This document shows, in pieces, positions 1 to 5,143 of a stretch of 5,143 bases of DNA (its first letter is position 1; every line of letters begins with the position of its first letter). Location: contig JAQVEM010000100.1 in assembly GCA_028697935.1 (NCBI GenBank), forward strand, positions 1-5,143, written 5' to 3'. A program made the position numbers and the translations under genes. This stretch comes from Actinomycetota bacterium (GTDB taxonomy: Bacteria; Actinomycetota; Humimicrobiia; Humimicrobiales; Humimicrobiaceae). A model generated the notes under the pieces. That model was given only the letters and a program-made list of their open reading frames with translations, was not told where the DNA came from and did no database searches.

Positions 1-581
1 TCTTTGCTTCCATAATTGGTGTTCCCATAGGTTTTTTAATTGGTTCTAAAAATTTCTGGGGAAAACCGTTTGTTGTTATTCTGCTAAATAATGCATTAGC
101 CATACCGACGGTTGTCATTGGAATATTGGTTTACTCCTTAATCTCTAGAGTAGGGCCGCTCGGCTATTTTGGATTATTGTACACTCCGACTGCCGTTATT
201 ATTGGACAATTTCTACTTTCATTGCCAATTATTATTGCTTTAACTCATTCGGCTATACAGGGCATCGACATAAAGGTAAGACATACAGCCTTAACTCTGG
301 GTGCAACAGAGGTACAGGCTGCTCTAGCGGTAATAAGCGAAGCCCGATATGCTGTTATGTCTGCGGTTATTGCTGGATTTGGTAGAAATATTGCAGAAGT
401 AGGTGCGGCAATGATGTTGGGAGGGAATATTAAAGGTTCCACCCGTACTATGACAACGGCTATTACCCTGGAAACTTCTAAAGGAGAGTACGGTTTTGGT
501 ATTGCCCTGGGAATTATTTTATTGTTTATTTCACTAAGTATTAATATTCTATTAAGTTATTTCCAGGGCAGAAAGACATAA
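1..581 (+). CDS. tupB: Tungstate ABC transporter permease, TupB-like (5' end outside window)
   Basis: Integral membrane subunit of an ABC importer, probably for tungstate, forming the channel through the cytoplasmic membrane. The frame is open from base 3 and encodes 192 residues before the TAA at 579-581. The family is usually somewhat longer, so a few dozen N-terminal residues lie outside the window, and the TTG at 126 is an internal leucine codon rather than the start. About four or five hydrophobic segments are visible. The cytoplasmic coupling loop reads TLGATEVQAAL, followed by GFGRNIAEVGAAMMLGGNIK and then TTAITLETSKGEYGFGIALG. I know this last stretch as typical of TupB-type permeases rather than ModB or CysT. 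The ATPase gene follows after 8 nt, which supports one operon. Substrate is inferred from family resemblance; molybdate or another oxyanion is possible. Confidence 0.82.
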   Translation, partial: FASIIGVPIGFLIGSKNFWGKPFVVILLNNALAIPTVVIGILVYSLISRVGPLGYFGLLYTPTAVIIGQFLLSLPIIIALTHSAIQGIDIKVRHTALTLGATEVQAALAVISEARYAVMSAVIAGFGRNIAEVGAAMMLGGNIKGSTRTMTTAITLETSKGEYGFGIALGIILLFISLSINILLSYFQGRKT

Positions 582-589
582 ATAATAAA

Positions 590-1609
590 ATGAACAAAGA
601 AATTTTACTTCAAATTGAAAAAGTTAAAAAGAGATATAACGATAGAGTTGTGCTGGATATCGATTCATCAACTTTTGAAAAAGGTCAGGTATACGCAGTA
701 GTTGGACCAAATGGTTCAGGAAAAACAACTCTGATTAATATACTAAGCCTATTGGATAAACCAGATGAAGGGAAAATCCTGTTTAAAGGAAAAGATATCT
801 GGCAGAACCCAAAGCAAAATATTTTAAATTCCAGAAGAAAAATGACCCTGGTTCATCAAAAACCTTTTCTATTCCAGACTACCGTTTTTAATAATATTGC
901 ATATGGGTTAAAAATTAGAGGTATACCAGTTCACCAAAATGAGGAAAAAATTCATAAAGCTCTGGCAATGGTAGGACTATCTGGCTTTGAGAAAAGAAAT
1001 GCTCTTCAGCTATCAGGTGGTGAGGCTCAAAGAGTCGTGATTGCTCGAGCACTGGCTATTGAACCGGAAGTTCTATTTTTGGATGAGCCGACCGCCAATA
1101 TAGATTTAAGGCATATCGATGTTATTGAAAGAATAATTAAAAAAATTAATCGAGAGATGAAAACAACAGTAATTTTTAATACACACGACCTATCGCAGGC
1201 CTATCGTTTAGCAGATGGAATGGTCTCATTGCTTGATGGAAAGGTTGTTCCGCATGTACCGGAAAACATTTTTAGAGGCAAAATTATTCATGAAAATGAT
1301 ATCCAATGGCTAGAGATAACAGACAATATAAGATTTTCAATCATTGCTGAGAAGAAAGGGATGGCTTATATTTTTATCGATCCAGGAGATATTATTATTT
1401 CCTGTGTGCAATTTTCTTCCAGTGCACAAAATTCATTTACAGGTAAGGTAATCAGAATCTATGAACAGAACCATCTAATCAGGCTGGTTGTAGACATAGG
1501 AGTTCATTTAGTCTGTGTTATGAATAAAGAATCCTTTCGTGAAATGAACCTCAATATAGGCAGTCAGGCGTGTATAACCTTCAATGCTTCTGCGGTAAAA
1601 TGTTATTAG
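590..1609 (+). CDS. tupC: Tungstate ABC transporter ATPase, TupC-like, with C-terminal TOBE/Mop-like domain
   Basis: Cytoplasmic ATP-hydrolysing subunit that powers the permease encoded just upstream. All ABC ATPase motifs are intact in the 339 residues: Walker A GPNGSGKT (39-46), Q-loop Gln90, signature LSGGE (141-145), Walker B VLFLDE (161-166, catalytic Glu166), D-loop around 169-172 and switch His199. Residues about 281-339 (beginning NSFTGKVIRIYEQ, with VVDIG and a final SAVKCY) look like a TOBE/Mop fold. Such domains bind molybdate or tungstate in ModC-type ATPases and can inhibit transport when the anion is abundant. The ATG at 590 is 8 nt after the permease stop, with only a weak purine stretch (AGAAAG) upstream, so translation may be coupled to the permease. 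Tungstate specificity rests mainly on the permease; a general molybdate/tungstate ATPase is the alternative. Confidence 0.8.
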   Translation: MNKEILLQIEKVKKRYNDRVVLDIDSSTFEKGQVYAVVGPNGSGKTTLINILSLLDKPDEGKILFKGKDIWQNPKQNILNSRRKMTLVHQKPFLFQTTVFNNIAYGLKIRGIPVHQNEEKIHKALAMVGLSGFEKRNALQLSGGEAQRVVIARALAIEPEVLFLDEPTANIDLRHIDVIERIIKKINREMKTTVIFNTHDLSQAYRLADGMVSLLDGKVVPHVPENIFRGKIIHENDIQWLEITDNIRFSIIAEKKGMAYIFIDPGDIIISCVQFSSSAQNSFTGKVIRIYEQNHLIRLVVDIGVHLVCVMNKESFREMNLNIGSQACITFNASAVKCY

Positions 1610-1719
1610 ATTTGTTTATGCAAACCTTCCTGTAAAAGCTTCCAGAATAAAACTATATAAAACCCTTTGGACTCAATACAAAAGACTTGCAGCCATCATA
1701 ATAACCTGGCTAACATTGC

Positions 1720-1772
1720 TTTAAACAAAAATAGAGAGAAGAATATTGTTCTTCTCTCTATTTTTGTTTAAA
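1720..1772. terminator. Bidirectional intrinsic terminator between convergent genes
   Basis: The arms 1720-1743 and 1749-1772 are perfect 24-bp reverse complements around the 5-nt loop TATTG. The stem core is GAGAGAAGAA paired with TTCTTCTCTC. The outer part is A-rich on the left and T-rich on the right (TATTTTTGTTT), so transcripts from either strand end the hairpin core with a U-rich run. It lies 110 nt after the tupC-like stop and 15 nt after the end of the minus-strand gene, exactly where a shared terminator is expected. Confidence 0.9.
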
Positions 1773-1787
1773 TCTGATTAAGTTTGT

Positions 1788-2342
1788 TTACCAGCAGTTT
1801 CTTCTTTCATATCCTCTATTTGATTTTGAATTATATCTGTCCATCTTTGAGCCAAATTTTTGCACCTTTAAACCCTTGCAATTTTCTAACTGTTCTGGTG
1901 TAAGAAGTTCTTTTATCTTTTCCTGTCTTTCAAAGGCTTTCATTCTGATTCCTAATTGAAGTCTGGAAATCTCTTCCAGTTTTGCTTTTACACTGTTCAG
2001 ATCTAAATCTGTAGATAGTCCTAGTTCCCTTAATTCCAATTGCTTAACATGGATCTGATTTCTGAGTTCTAAGGTTTCTTTCTGGAATTCGAGCATCATC
2101 TCTCTAATTTGGGCCATCTGTTCAGTGGTTAGTTCAAGGTTTCTCATTCCACTGAAACTATCACCATGGTTGAAATTAAAACGATCTGTGGGGAGTTGAC
2201 CCTGCCCTTTATTATGGTAAGGTGCAACTTGTTTCCCGGCAAAGTTTCTATGGCCATGTTTCTGGACATCTGCAAAAGATACTATACTCAATACCATTAA
2301 TACTACTACGATTAGCGTTAAAAAGATGACTTTCTTTCTCAT
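1788..2342 (-). CDS. Exported Spy/CpxP-like LTxxQ-motif protein
   Basis: Small secreted protein of 184 residues. The N-terminus is a typical signal peptide: basic MRKK, a hydrophobic core at about 5-21, and a likely cleavage after SFA (Ala24). The mature part begins with a polar linker containing four histidines (29, 31, 43, 59). A mostly helical, charged region at about 69-152 follows, framed by LTTEQ (71-75) and LTPEQ (147-151). Two spaced LTxxQ boxes around amphipathic helices are the hallmark of the Spy/CpxP/ZraP-type superfamily, whose members act as envelope chaperones or stress and metal sensors. The tail is rich in Lys, Arg and Asn with a near-terminal Cys. The start is supported by AAGGGG on the minus strand (within 2354-2360), 11 nt from the ATG. 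The gene is convergent with the Tup operon and shares its terminator, so no functional link is implied. The exact role is unknown. Confidence 0.75.
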   Translation of the reverse strand: MRKKVIFLTLIVVVLMVLSIVSFADVQKHGHRNFAGKQVAPYHNKGQGQLPTDRFNFNHGDSFSGMRNLELTTEQMAQIREMMLEFQKETLELRNQIHVKQLELRELGLSTDLDLNSVKAKLEEISRLQLGIRMKAFERQEKIKELLTPEQLENCKGLKVQKFGSKMDRYNSKSNRGYERRNCW

Positions 2343-2496
2343 CAGTTTTTTTACCCCTTCTTTTTATAGAAATTTTTTACTCTCATATATATATACGCAA
2401 AAGCGAGCTGATTTATTTCAATTATTTAAAAAATAAGGCCAAATATTGAAATTTAAGAAAGAGGTATAATATTAAGTAAATATAGTAAGAGCTGAA

Positions 2497-2525
2497 CTGA
2501 CAATAACTGTAAAATAAACTATACC
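2497..2525 (+). promoter_or_regulatory. Possible weaker upstream sigma-A promoter
   Basis: CTGACA at 2497-2502 and TATACC at 2520-2525 are separated by 17 nt, giving four or five matches per hexamer to the sigma-70/sigma-A consensus. It would drive the same plus-strand genes from about 90 nt upstream of the consensus promoter. Chance occurrence in AT-rich DNA is quite possible. Confidence 0.3.
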
Positions 2526-2586
2526 TATTAATAAAAGTAGTGTCAAAATAGTATCTTTTAACAGCCATGCTGGCATTTCTGTTGAT

Positions 2587-2614
2587 TTGACAATACTGGT
2601 ATCATCAGTATAAT
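2587..2614 (+). promoter_or_regulatory. Consensus sigma-A promoter (TTGACA-N16-TATAAT)
   Basis: TTGACA at 2587-2592 and TATAAT at 2609-2614 match both consensus hexamers perfectly with a 16-nt spacer, one short of the optimal 17. Transcription should begin near 2621 and run toward the cysteine-rich protein gene at 2978, giving an unusually long 5' leader of roughly 355 nt. The -35 hexamer sits inside one arm of an imperfect dyad (2536-2547 with 2586-2597), which could allow control by a repressor. An undetected small RNA as the primary product is an alternative. Confidence 0.65.
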
Positions 2615-2960
2615 ATCAAATACATACATAAATAATAATCAATAATCTTCAATGTGCTATACAAAAAATATTGTCATTTTAAAATTTCATATTTTTAAAG
2701 CTGAAAAACCTGTTCAGGAAATTGAAAAAATTGAGATGCAATATAAGTATAGAGTCATACTTTTCATATTCTCTATTTGAGTGGACACCCCGAATAGCAA
2801 AGCAACCTTTTATAAGACCAAAAGGGAATTGCTGCAAATCATAGTCATAAATATACTATTCCCATAATTTCTCTTAAATTTGATTAAACGGTTTTCAGTT
2901 TAACAAAAAAAATATGTCAAAAGATCTTCTCCTAACAAGGTTTAAGGATATTAAAAGAGC

Positions 2961-2971
2961 AAAGGAGGTGA
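2961..2971 (+). promoter_or_regulatory. Strong Shine-Dalgarno of the Cys-rich gene
   Basis: AAAGGAGGTGA is a full-length complement to the 3' end of bacterial 16S rRNA. It leaves 6 nt before the ATG at 2978, or 9 nt counted from the GGAGG core, which fixes that start and predicts efficient translation. Confidence 0.85.
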
Positions 2972-2977
2972 ATTGAA

Positions 2978-3196
2978 ATGGCGAACAAAGAGGTTGATAA
3001 GGAATTGCAGGCTAAATGTCTTTGCCCGGGATGCCCATCTTATATGGATTGTGGCGACCCACTGGCCTATTGTCTGGTAGAGGAAGTAAGCAAATGCATC
3101 AAGACCAGACAGGGGTGTATCTGTGATACTTGTCCGGTTTGGGAGGAAAAAGGATTTGAAAATGGTTACTTCTGTATCACCAAAGGAGGCGAATAG
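2978..3196 (+). CDS. Small ten-cysteine protein, DUF2769-like
   Basis: Soluble protein of 72 residues with no signal peptide or membrane segment, so probably cytoplasmic. Ten cysteines (14, 16, 19, 25, 32, 40, 47, 49, 52, 66) occur in two similar halves: CLCPGCPSY near the start and CICDTCPVW near the middle, each a CxCxxCP motif followed by later single cysteines. This layout resembles the DUF2769 family of small cysteine-rich proteins, known to me mainly from methanogens and other anaerobes and without an assigned function. Iron-sulfur or zinc binding is a reasonable inference from the cysteine spacing. It is the first gene after the consensus promoter, and 35 nt separate its stop from the flavoprotein start, so the two are probably co-transcribed. 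A role as electron-transfer partner or maturation factor for that flavoprotein is conjecture. Confidence 0.75.
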   Translation: MANKEVDKELQAKCLCPGCPSYMDCGDPLAYCLVEEVSKCIKTRQGCICDTCPVWEEKGFENGYFCITKGGE

Positions 3197-3216
3197 TAAA
3201 GAATAGTTAAATTCTT

Positions 3217-3224
3217 AAAGGAGG
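3217..3224 (+). promoter_or_regulatory. Shine-Dalgarno of the flavoprotein gene
   Basis: AAAGGAGG lies 7 nt before the ATG at 3232 and supports that start. A similar AAAGGAGG sequence at the end of the preceding gene (about 3182-3189) is inside its coding sequence and too far away to set this start. Confidence 0.85.
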
Positions 3225-3231
3225 AGCTAAA

Positions 3232-4869
3232 ATGGATTATGATCAAGAATGTGATGTTTTGGTGGTGGGCAGCGGAGCGGCGGCATTTTCCGCTGCTATA
3301 ACAGCTAAAGAAAAAGGGGCATCTGTTATAATGCTGGAAAAGGGTTCAATTGCCGGTGGGACCACTATGCGCTCAGGTGGAGGATTCTGGACACCGAATA
3401 ACCGCTTCCAAAAACAGATGGGGATAATAGATAGTAAAAAAGATGCTACACAATATATGGCCCGTCTTTCTTATCCCCAGCTTTATAACCCTGATGATCC
3501 TCTGCTCGGGCTTACCCAGAACGATTTTGATTTAATAGATACCTATTATGATGAAGCACAGCAGGCAGTCAAATTTTTAGAGGATTGTGGGGCTATTAAA
3601 ACTATTAATGAGATTAACTGGACAGGAAAACCGCAGGTGGATTACATGGACCATCTTCCGGAAAACAAAGGGATACGTGGAAGGTGCCTCTATACTCAGA
3701 ATAAAGAAGGGAAGCTCTCCTATGGGGGAGAATTAATTAAGCAATTGAGATCATGGGCAACCTCGAATAATATCCCAATACTTACCAAACATGAAGTAAA
3801 ACATATCCTACGTAATGCTCAGGGCGAAATAATAGGTCTGGAAGTTTTAAAAGATGGACAGGATACTTTAAATTTTCGTGCACACAAAGCGGTGGTATTT
3901 GGAAGCGGAGGCTACACACACAACACTAAATACATGCTTCACTTCCAACGTGGACCTCATTTTGGAGGTTGCTCTGCGCCAACCAATACAGGAGATTTTA
4001 TAAAAATGGGTGGAGAGATTGGTGCAAAACTGGGAAACATGGCAGGTGCATGGAGAGCTCAACTCATATTGGAAAATGCCATAAAACATCCTGAAGGGGT
4101 TCATAACATATTTTATGTTCCTGGAGACAGTGTTCTGGAAGTTAATAAACATGGCAAGAGAATAATGGATGAGAAGCGTAATTATTCTGACAGGGCTATG
4201 ACTCATTTTGTATGGGATCCTCAATATGCTGAATGGACCAATATGCTGGTATTTATGATTTTTGATCAGCGTACAGCCACTTTATGGCAGGGCTTCGCAC
4301 CATATCCTGTTCAAGGGACAGAGGCTGAACATATCATTACAGGGGACAATTACGAAGAACTGGCAAAAAATATCTCTTCAAGATTGAAAAAATTGGCTCC
4401 TCATACCGGTGGCTTTTCTCTCAGTCCAAAATTTCTAGAGAATCTAAGGGAGACCATTGACAGGTTCAATAGGTTTGCTGTATCCGGTAAGGATGAAGAT
4501 TTCGGACGTGGCAACTTCAATTATGATAGAGAATGGACCACTTTCCCGCCTACTATCTCTGGTGCTGATTGGCCACCTAAGGACAGTCCAAACTATACCA
4601 TGTATCCCCTTAGTGAAAAAGGACCTTATTTTGCTGTTATTCTGGGAGCAGGCACACTTGACACTAACGGAGGGCCGGTAATTAACAAATATGCTCAGGT
4701 ATTAAATAATTTTGATAAACCGATACCAGGGCTATATGGAGCAGGAAACTGTATCGCATCACCAACTGCCAATGCCTATTGGGGAGGTGGCAGCACAATT
4801 GGACCTGCATTGACCTATGGGCATATTGCTGGCTTAAACGCTGTTGCAGAGCCGGTTAAACAAGCTTAA
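3232..4869 (+). CDS. FAD-dependent oxidoreductase, 3-ketosteroid dehydrogenase/fumarate reductase flavoprotein superfamily
   Basis: Flavoenzyme of 545 residues expected to oxidise or reduce a carbon-carbon bond next to a carbonyl or carboxyl group. The N-terminal Rossmann motif is VLVVGSGAAAFSAAITA (GxGxxA at 13-18) with Glu36 positioned for the adenosine ribose. It is followed by GGTTMRSGGGFW (42-53), a flavin-contact segment typical of this superfamily, and by a second FAD motif GSGGYTHN (224-231). The segment NKHGKRIMDEKRNYSDRA (from 305) and the C-terminal GLYGAGN and STIGPALTYGHIAG complete the fold, and the middle third forms the substrate-capping domain. Tyr516 and Gly520 in NAYWGGGSTIGP align by eye with the Tyr and Gly of the TYPGAG motif in 3-ketosteroid delta-1-dehydrogenases, which help enolise the ketone. 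There is no signal peptide and no heme-binding CxxCH, so it is not a periplasmic flavocytochrome c. Length is normal for KstD-like proteins. The substrate is unknown and steroid is not assured. Confidence 0.82.
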   Translation: MDYDQECDVLVVGSGAAAFSAAITAKEKGASVIMLEKGSIAGGTTMRSGGGFWTPNNRFQKQMGIIDSKKDATQYMARLSYPQLYNPDDPLLGLTQNDFDLIDTYYDEAQQAVKFLEDCGAIKTINEINWTGKPQVDYMDHLPENKGIRGRCLYTQNKEGKLSYGGELIKQLRSWATSNNIPILTKHEVKHILRNAQGEIIGLEVLKDGQDTLNFRAHKAVVFGSGGYTHNTKYMLHFQRGPHFGGCSAPTNTGDFIKMGGEIGAKLGNMAGAWRAQLILENAIKHPEGVHNIFYVPGDSVLEVNKHGKRIMDEKRNYSDRAMTHFVWDPQYAEWTNMLVFMIFDQRTATLWQGFAPYPVQGTEAEHIITGDNYEELAKNISSRLKKLAPHTGGFSLSPKFLENLRETIDRFNRFAVSGKDEDFGRGNFNYDREWTTFPPTISGADWPPKDSPNYTMYPLSEKGPYFAVILGAGTLDTNGGPVINKYAQVLNNFDKPIPGLYGAGNCIASPTANAYWGGGSTIGPALTYGHIAGLNAVAEPVKQA

Positions 4870-4926
4870 ATACAAAAAGGTAGGAAGATAGAGTTAGGGC
4901 TTGAATATAAAATATAATATATAATA

Positions 4927-4985
4927 GGGGTCAGGTCTCAACATTTGACATTTCTTTTTAATGTCAAATGTTGAGACCTGACCCC
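4927..4985. repeat. REP-like perfect 26-bp palindrome
   Basis: The arms 4927-4952 and 4960-4985 are exact reverse complements, starting GGGGTCAGGTCTCAAC on one side and ending with its complement on the other, with the 7-nt loop TCTTTTT. GGGGTCAGGTCT-type ends are familiar to me from dispersed palindromic repeats of many bacteria, several linked to REP-associated (Y1/IS200-like) transposases. No transposase and no second copy lie in this window. The palindrome sits between the flavoprotein and the next gene. It has no T-run after the stem in either direction, so it is not a standard intrinsic terminator, although the hairpin in mRNA would be very stable and could protect 3' ends or reduce read-through. 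Confidence 0.75.
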
Positions 4986-5016
4986 AAGTTACAAGTTAAA
5001 GTTTAATTAAAAAAGT

Positions 5017-5024
5017 AAAGGAGG
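5017..5024 (+). promoter_or_regulatory. Shine-Dalgarno of the 3' partial gene
   Basis: AAAGGAGG lies 6 nt before the ATG at 5031. It is the main evidence that the short open frame running off the window end is a real gene. Confidence 0.8.
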
Positions 5025-5030
5025 AATAAT

Positions 5031-5143
5031 ATGAATCGTCTACCAGATTCAGAGTTGGTAATGATACCAGGAGGGACACTGATTACTGATACACCAGAGG
5101 AGGGACGTGCTCTGGCAATGCTGATTGCCCGCCATACCATTCA
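5031..5143 (+). CDS. Unrecognised protein, N-terminal fragment (3' end outside window)
   Basis: An ATG behind a strong Shine-Dalgarno opens a frame that stays open for 37 full codons to the window edge. The visible residues are MNRLPDSELVMIPGG, then TLITDTPEEGRALAM, then LIARHTI. There is no signal peptide or membrane segment in this part, and the start looks like that of a soluble cytoplasmic protein. I do not recognise the family from so short a piece. It follows the flavoprotein by 161 nt in the same direction, with the REP-like palindrome in between and no good promoter seen, so it may be the third gene of that unit and possibly act in the same pathway. Confidence 0.7.
   Translation, partial: MNRLPDSELVMIPGGTLITDTPEEGRALAMLIARHTI

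Larger units (their letters stand above)
2343..2977. other. 635-nt AT-rich intergenic region between divergent genes
   Basis: I find no convincing protein gene here on either strand. It must hold the promoter of the minus-strand exported-protein gene; only weak candidates are visible there, such as TTGAAA too far (20 nt) from TATATA. On the plus strand it holds one consensus and one weaker promoter, listed separately, and a leader of roughly 355 nt before the cysteine-rich gene. The leader has several short, partly competing stems: AAGTAT/ATACTT (2745-2750, 2757-2762), ATAGAG/CTCTAT (2749-2754, 2771-2776), CCTTTT/AAAAGG (2806-2811, 2820-2825), GGGAAT/ATTCCC (2824-2829, 2858-2863) and TTAAAC/GTTTAA (2884-2889, 2898-2903). 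I recognise no known riboswitch consensus and see no clear intrinsic terminator. Confidence 0.6.

Noticed and set aside
126..581. Permease gene starting at the TTG at 126
   Set aside because: The frame is open and encodes permease-like sequence from base 3, so this TTG is an internal codon and the true start lies upstream of the window.
2446..2470. TTGAAA followed by a perfect TATAAT as a plus-strand promoter
   Set aside because: The spacer is only 13 nt, too short for sigma-A recognition, and no better -35 lies at 16-18 nt.
2736..2780. 14-codon open frame with a purine-rich stretch upstream
   Set aside because: It is too short, its possible ribosome-binding site (CAGGAA) is weak and too far upstream, and there is no similarity to known leader peptides.
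2779..2805. GAGTGGACACCCC-type sequence resembling the end of an IS3-family element
   Set aside because: Only one possible end is present, with no matching inverted end, target duplication or transposase in the window.
2914..2976. 20-codon open frame (MSKDLLLTRFKDIKRAKEVN) ending 1 nt before the Cys-rich gene start
   Set aside because: It has no ribosome-binding site, and its 3' part coincides with the Shine-Dalgarno of the next gene. A coupled leader peptide is possible but unsupported.
3868..4224. 118-residue open frame on the minus strand within the flavoprotein gene
   Set aside because: It is wholly antisense to a well-supported coding region, has no ribosome-binding site and shows no recognisable motif. 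The same applies to the short overlapping frames at 245-442 (minus) and 4457-4681 (plus).
4945..4973. TTGACA inside the REP-like palindrome as a promoter for the 3' gene
   Set aside because: No plausible -10 hexamer lies 16-18 nt downstream on either strand.

Overview
The window is AT-rich DNA with strong AAAGGAGG ribosome-binding sites and tight gene spacing. It most likely comes from an anaerobic low-GC bacterium of the Firmicutes type or a deep-branching relative. A putative periplasmic Spy/CpxP-type protein hints at, but does not prove, a diderm envelope. No rRNA, tRNA, CRISPR array or transposase gene is visible, and I cannot fix the taxon from this sequence.

Layout. (1) Bases 1-1609, plus strand: the end of a tungstate-type ABC transporter operon, with a permease (tupB-like, missing its N-terminus) followed 8 nt later by its ATPase (tupC-like) carrying a C-terminal TOBE/Mop-like domain. 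The binding protein TupA is not in the window and would be expected upstream. (2) Bases 1720-1772: a perfect 24-bp hairpin that can terminate transcription from both sides. (3) Bases 1788-2342, minus strand: a convergent gene for a small exported Spy/CpxP-like (LTxxQ) protein. (4) Bases 2343-2977: a 635-nt AT-rich region without a convincing gene. It contains a textbook sigma-A promoter (TTGACA, 16 nt, TATAAT) about 360 nt upstream of the next gene, a second weaker promoter, and three copies of the word TGACAATA. (5) Bases 2978-4869, plus strand: a 72-residue protein with ten cysteines (DUF2769-like), then a 545-residue FAD-dependent oxidoreductase of the 3-ketosteroid dehydrogenase/fumarate reductase flavoprotein superfamily. 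(6) Bases 4870-5030: a spacer containing a perfect 26-bp REP-like palindrome. (7) Bases 5031-5143: the first 37 codons of an unrecognised gene.

How the parts work together. The Tup proteins would import tungstate for tungsto-enzymes encoded elsewhere. The cysteine-rich protein and the flavoprotein look like one transcription unit driven by the consensus promoter, and possibly act as a redox pair; that is inferred from adjacency and cysteine content. The 3' gene may belong to the same unit, separated by a hairpin that could uncouple its expression. The most interesting parts are the Cys-rich/flavoprotein pair with its long leader, and the REP-like palindrome. I found no demonstrably new system.
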